Below, one piece after another: positions 59,435 to 64,000 of a DNA stretch of 64,000 nt. Positions within the stretch are counted from its first letter, which is position 1; the number at the start of each line of letters is the position of its first letter. The notes under the pieces were generated by a model that saw nothing but the letters and a program-made list of their open reading frames with translations, was not told the origin of the DNA and made no database searches. Both the position numbers and the translations under genes were made by a program. The stretch is from Castanea sativa (Eukaryota; Streptophyta; Magnoliopsida; Fagales; Fagaceae). Location: assembly GCF_040712315.1 (NCBI RefSeq), contig NC_134018.1:13040835-13104834 (forward strand), read 5' to 3'.

Positions 59435-60454
59435 TTGATAGGCCAAACACGTATTGACCCCTTGTGATGAATTAAGTTGATTAATTAGCCAAGTTATTAA
59501 TTAATCAAGTTAACATGCAAAGCGCGTGGTAGAACAAATAAATCACCAATTAAACTAAGTATGCAGTGGAAAAATTAAATAACATAGTGATTTGTTTACG
59601 AATGGGAAAAACCTACATAGAAAAAATCCCACTCGGTGATTTTAAGGTCACCACTCTCGAAATTCCACTATTATCACAACAAGCGGTTACAAGTAAAGGA
59701 ATCCCAGTACCTTATACCAACCTACAGTTGAACCTTTACCCCAATACCCAATTGGATTTGTTCTGTAGTGACAATTTCTCATTTTCAATACACGGCTCCC
59801 AGTACGTGACTAACCAATTGCGTGGATCCCAGTATGTGACTTCAATCACCAACTAGAGAAGATTGTTGGCTGCAAAATTCTTCAATTCATCCACACGATG
59901 AAGATCAAGAAGATGCTTGGAACAAAACCCTATGGTGCAAAGACACATCAACTTCTTCATAAGAGAGATGAACTAGAGCAAGAACTTTGTCTCAAGTCAC
60001 AATTTGCATGAACAAGGATTTCTCAATGCTTGTGCAACTTGCATCCCTTTGACGGCCCTTAAAAAATTATTTTATATGTCTAGGGTTAAGAGAAAAGAAG
60101 GCCCAAAGACACATCCACGGATTGGACACAGAACTTAGAATCTGTTTTTCTTAAACCTCGACAGATAGAGGTATCGAGATGCTGTCGAGCCACGGGGCTG
60201 GAACAGCTCTTTAAATCTCGATGCATGCTAGCTATCGAAATAGCTGTCGAGCTTTAATAAACTTGCACTATTTAGCTTGTTTCTTGGACAGACTTGATGA
60301 CTTCAACACTTGATCTTGAAACACAGTTTCTTGAAGTATAAAACTCATCCTAATTCTATCCAATTACAAGTAAAGTGCGTTTTGTCAAAGGATTAGCCAA
60401 TTACATTAATGAATGACATATGTTCTTAATAAGTTAAACACATATGTCATAACA
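59435..60454 (-). repeat. 5' LTR of the second Copia element (1,020 bp)
   Basis: On the plus strand it runs from TGATAGGCC to CATAACA. It is homologous along its length to the solo LTR at 61366-62404 (shared ACAAGCGGTTACAAGTA, CCTTATACCAACCTA and TAAAGTG(C/T)GTTTTGT). Confidence 0.92.
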
Positions 60455-60713
60455 GTATTCTTTGACTTGCATTCTTTTTTCAATACAATGTAGAGACATC
60501 AGTCTTTATGGAAGTATAAGCACGATCTTTTTTCCCAAAACCCATGAATACCTTATATTATGAATATTGAAATTGAAAAAAAAAAGAATATAGAGAAAGA
60601 AATATTATCTTCATCTTATAGCCTTACAAGTCTTGATTTGTTTTCTTCAACAATAATTATTTAACTTATATTCATTTCTAATGTAATCATTATGATTCAT
60701 GTATAAGATATAG
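60455..60713. other. Intron-like spacer before MULE exon
   Basis: AT-rich with an A-run at about 60575. It ends in GATATAG, a plausible acceptor for the exon starting at 60714. Confidence 0.4.
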
Positions 60714-63087
60714 GATGCCAAACAAAAGGCTGTTGCAACTATATACAGGGATTTTAAGGAGTCTTATGCAGAGTTGCCGTGTTTTTTGGTAGGACTTAAG
60801 GATGCAAGTCCGGGTACAAAGTATAAATTACTAGTGGACAATAATTACGAACGAGGGACTTGTATGTTCAAGTCTGTATTTTGGGCGTTTCGTCCATCTG
60901 TTGTTGGGTTCAAGCATTGTAGGCCTGTGATCAACATTGATGCAACCCACCTCTATGAAAAATATAAAGGGAAAGTAATGATTGCAATGACGACAGATGC
61001 TAATAATAAGATTTATCCACTAGCCTTCATCATTGTCGAGAGTGAGAGCACAGAGACTTGGGGTTGGTTCTTGGCTTGTATAAGAAAGTATGTTACCAAC
61101 CGGAGTAATATGTGCATCATATTTCACAGACACCCTGGGATATAAGCTGTCTTCAGAGACACTAGTCGAGACTTTTTGCAACCTCCCATGACAGAACAGT
61201 CATCTATGCAATAACGTTAACACTAGATGGAACAATGAAACTTTAAAGAATCTAGTATGAAGGGTAGCGAGTGCTACCCAAGAGCGAAAGTTCAATACCA
61301 CCTTCGAATTAATTGAGAATGTCAACGGGGATGCGCACTAATATCTCAAGGATGTGCCCAAAGATTGATAGGCCAAAAATTATTGACCCCCTTTGGTAAA
61401 TTAATCTATTAATTAGCCAAGTTAATTAATTAAAATCAAATACATGCAATAAGCGTGGTAGCACAAACAAATCACCAAATAACTAAATGAAGCGGAAAAT
61501 AAATTTGACATGTGTGATTTGTTTATGAATAGGGAAAACCACTGAGGCAAAATCCTACCGGGTGAATTTAAGGTTACCACTCCCGAGAATCCACTTTTAT
61601 TAAAACAAGCGGTTACAAGTACAGGAGTCCTAGTACCTTATACCAACCTATAGTTGAACCCTTATCCCAATACCCAATCGGACTTGCAATGTAGTGACAA
61701 TCTCTCTTTTTAATGTACGGCTCTTAGTACATCACTAACCAATTGATGCATGGCTCTCAGTACGTGACTTAGTCTTTTGCACAAATCTCAGTATGTGACT
61801 AACCCCTTTGCACGAATTTTAGTACGTGACTAACACACTAACTTGAGGAAGATGTTGGCTGCAAAGTTCTTCAATTTATCAACATGAAGATCAAGAAGCT
61901 CCTAGGTTACAAAACCCTTGGCACAAAGACGCAGTAACTTCTACAGAGAGAAAGATGAACTAGGGCAGTTTCTGTCTCCGGTTACAATCTATGTGTATGA
62001 ATACAACTAAACTTTTGCAACACTGAAACGACCCTTATAATAATTCTTATATATGTCTAGGGTTATGAGAAAAGAAACCGTACACAAATACACTTGGATA
62101 TGCGTGTAATCAGATTTGAAAATCCTGATTTCGTAATTCTCGACAGATACAGCTTCTGTCAAGCTACTGTTGAGCTTTAACATTAAACCTCGATAGATGT
62201 GTTCTGTTGAGCTTTAATGAACAATACTTCTTTACTTATTTTTTGAACAAATTTGCATGGCTTTAACACTTGACTTAAACAACATGTCTCTTAAAGTCCT
62301 AAACCATCCTAGATCTACCCAATTACAAATAAAGTGTGTTTTGTTAAAGGATTAGCCAATTTACATAACATATGTTTCTAACAAGTTCCACATATGTCCT
62401 AACAAAGACAAATGGGCTCTAGCTTTTGACAAGGGTTACCATCGTGTGGCGATGACCATAAACGTCTCTGAGTGCTTTAATAGTGTTCTAAAGGGTGCTC
62501 GCAGCCTGCCCATTATGGCAATGGTGAAATACACATGGTTCAAACTAAATTCCTACTTCAATGATCGTCACAATAAGAGCATAGCACAGTTGAATTCGGG
62601 CAAAAAATGGTGTAAATATGCCTTGGATATCTTCATGAGAAATAAGGAGAAGGCAAAGCATCACAAGGTGACAAGATTGAGTGTGCAACAACAATCATAT
62701 CAAGTAGATACACCACATAATCCAGGGTCTACTGGTTGGGGGGATCACACACATGGAGTTAATCTGCTGCAGAGAACTTGCACATGTCAGAAATAGAAAC
62801 TGTACAAGATACCATGTTCACATGTCATTGTAGTTTGTATTAGGTATCGACACGATGCAAAGCAGTACATTGACCCATGCTATAACGTGAACACACTGTT
62901 CTGTAGCTATGCTCCCATTTTCCTTGCGTTGAAAGATAAATTATCATGGCCGAATTCTGAAAAAACTCAAAGGGTCATCCTTAACCCCCTGATTAATTCG
63001 GGAGAAAGGTCGCCTTGTCTTAACACGAATTAGGAATGAGATGGACGAGAGCGAGAAACGGCCGAGAACCACACCATGGAAGGGAGT
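60714..63087 (+). pseudogene. Second MULE transposase relic, split by a solo LTR
   Basis: The C-terminal half of a MULE transposase of a different subfamily from 6806-10085. Segments: DAKQKAVATIYRDFKESYAE; the catalytic start VINIDATHLYEKYKG; a second catalytic position changed from Asp to His (IIFHRHPGI, codon 61125-61127); NVNTRWNNETLKNLV; then, beyond the solo LTR, INVSECFNSVLKGARSLP and the SWIM zinc finger CTCQ...PCSHV. Stops lie at 61143 (TAA), 61258 (TGA), 61339 (TAA) and 62794 (TAG). The last sits in the SWIM finger where Trp is usual. A frameshift occurs near 61190 and another near 63010. Removing the LTR plus one target copy (1,044 bases, divisible by three) restores DVPKDKWALAF. 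Its end is cut by another LTR at 63088. Confidence 0.88.
61366..62404 (-). mobile_element. Solo LTR, 1,039 bp, inside the MULE relic
   Basis: Runs on the plus strand from TGATAGGCC to CCTAACA, flanked by AAGAT (61361-61365) and AAGAC (62405-62409). The one mismatch is a transition. Same family as the LTR at 59435-60454, which shows the functional orientation is minus. No internal sequence, so the element was removed by LTR-LTR recombination. Confidence 0.92.
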
Positions 63088-64000
63088 TGTTGGAAAATAC
63101 TGGTTTTGTATCTCATACAAAATACACAGCGGAAGCAACAAACAAAGATCTATTTTATTCATGATTGATAACATGTACTATGTAAATTTAAGAATTTAAG
63201 AACAAGATAGCGTACCTTAGTGTGGTGAAATTCAAAACAAAAGATTAGAAGTACTTAGGAACACTTTTAATCTTTACTCCGATTCTACTTTACGCCCAAA
63301 AAGTGTGGTCTCTCAATCAATTTCCAAGGGAGAATAACTGTGTGGCTTTACTCACACATACACACCATTTCACAATGATGTCTCTCTTTCTCTAATAAAA
63401 AATTCTGTATGTTTTTCCCTTTATAACTAACCGATTATCTAATTGGGCTGACCTATTGGGCTTTTCCAATTGGGCTTTAGTGTATGGCTTGAAGTGGAAC
63501 CAAAAGGGACTAATAAGACACTAGCTCCAATAGGCCTTAGGCCTTTCTGTCAACTTTTGACAAGTCCAAAGTTACCATTAATTATATTTAATACCGTTAT
63601 ATAAATATAATTGCACTCTAGGTCTTATTAATAAATTATATTTTAAGACTTTATTATACATGCAACCCCTTCATAAAATATTCTTAGTAATACAAAATCA
63701 TAAATATAGACTGTCACTTTGAAAATTATTACATCTTAATCCTTGAGTACTCGGTTTAATCCTTTAAGTTATTCATCACATATTTATGAAATCTAATTTC
63801 GTGAATATATACTTTAGTATCTCCTTACTAAAGTAATTAGGCCTAACACTTTGAATAACTAAACCCATCAAACTTATCTCAATGGAATATTTTATATTTT
63901 CGTTAAAAGATTATAAATTTCATCTTGAGAATATATGTTCCATCAACATTAAATGTAGTTGCTCAATATACTGAGGTTTTGATCGTAACTTTGGATCTCA
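63088..64000. mobile_element. LTR of the 34882-36289 family, incomplete at window end
   Basis: Starts TGTTGGAAAATACTGG directly after the MULE relic and continues past the window. From about 63180 it matches 34950-35800 closely, both containing AGAATTTAAGAACAAGA and CCGATTATCTAATTGGGCTG. The first ~90 bases differ between the two copies, so they are subfamilies. Whether this is a solo LTR or a full element cannot be seen. Confidence 0.8.

Larger units (their letters stand above)
56154..60454 (-). mobile_element. Copia-type retrotransposon, 5' half only
   Basis: Minus-strand element: 5' LTR at 59435-60454, primer-binding site at 59421-59432, gag at 59365-57464, then non-coding internal sequence to 56154, where it is cut at the inverted repeat. 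No protease, integrase or RT is present and there is no 3' LTR. The bases after the LTR (GTATT at 60455) would be one target duplication; its partner was lost with the 3' end. The gag type, with a long coiled coil, is inferred to be of the SIRE/Maximus kind. Confidence 0.82.

Overview
The window looks like nuclear DNA of a flowering plant, most likely a woody eudicot. The resemblance of several transposon proteins to oak-family (Fagaceae) elements is an impression, not a proof. It is AT-rich, has spliced genes with GT-AG introns, and carries plant transposon families (Copia and other LTR elements, Mutator-like elements, hAT elements, Tourist-like MITEs, tRNA-derived SINEs). No intact protein-coding host gene was found; every recognisable coding sequence is broken or is a fragment.

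Layout. 0.8-3.6 kb: a spliced plant-mobile-domain (PMD, MAIN/MAIL-like) pseudogene on the plus strand. 5.3-6.8 kb: isolated exon-sized gene fragments, one resembling the endomembrane Ca2+-ATPase ECA3. 6.8-10.1 kb: a decayed MULE (mudrA-type) transposase on the minus strand, split by a 1.5-kb insertion. 11-17.6 kb: direct repeats, a palindromic-motif cluster, a Tourist-like MITE, a SINE, fragments of an unidentified spliced gene and a hAT MITE. 18.33-23.69 kb: a Copia retrotransposon flanked by CAGTC, with a truncated 5' LTR. 24.07-28.87 kb: a terminal-inverted-repeat (TIR) element holding a smaller hAT-like element that has captured an N-terminal piece of the meiotic cyclin SDS; its right half plus flank is present in three tandem copies. 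29.35-36.72 kb: a solo LTR (TGGGT), a MITE, a SINE and an LTR interrupted by another solo LTR (TAAAG). 41.6-44.0 kb: a seven-exon TPS-a sesquiterpene synthase, complete except for one internal stop. 46.7-55 kb: a diverged collinear copy of the 12-16 kb segment, ending in a perfect 220-bp inverted repeat. 56.2-60.5 kb: the gag half of a second Copia element (minus strand) with its 5' LTR. 60.7-63.1 kb: a second MULE transposase relic split by a solo LTR. From 63.09 kb another LTR runs off the end.

Themes. The transposons are deeply nested, and several insertions are proven by target-site duplications (TSDs). Nearly all nonsense codons in the recognisable reading frames can be explained by one C-to-T or G-to-A change (CAG, CAA, CGA or TGG to stop), as expected from deamination of methylated cytosine. 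The observations most worth following are the SDS-carrying hAT element, the PMD/transposase pair arranged like the convergent genes of MuDR with gene exons between them, the near-intact terpene synthase, and the flawless 220-bp inverted repeat.
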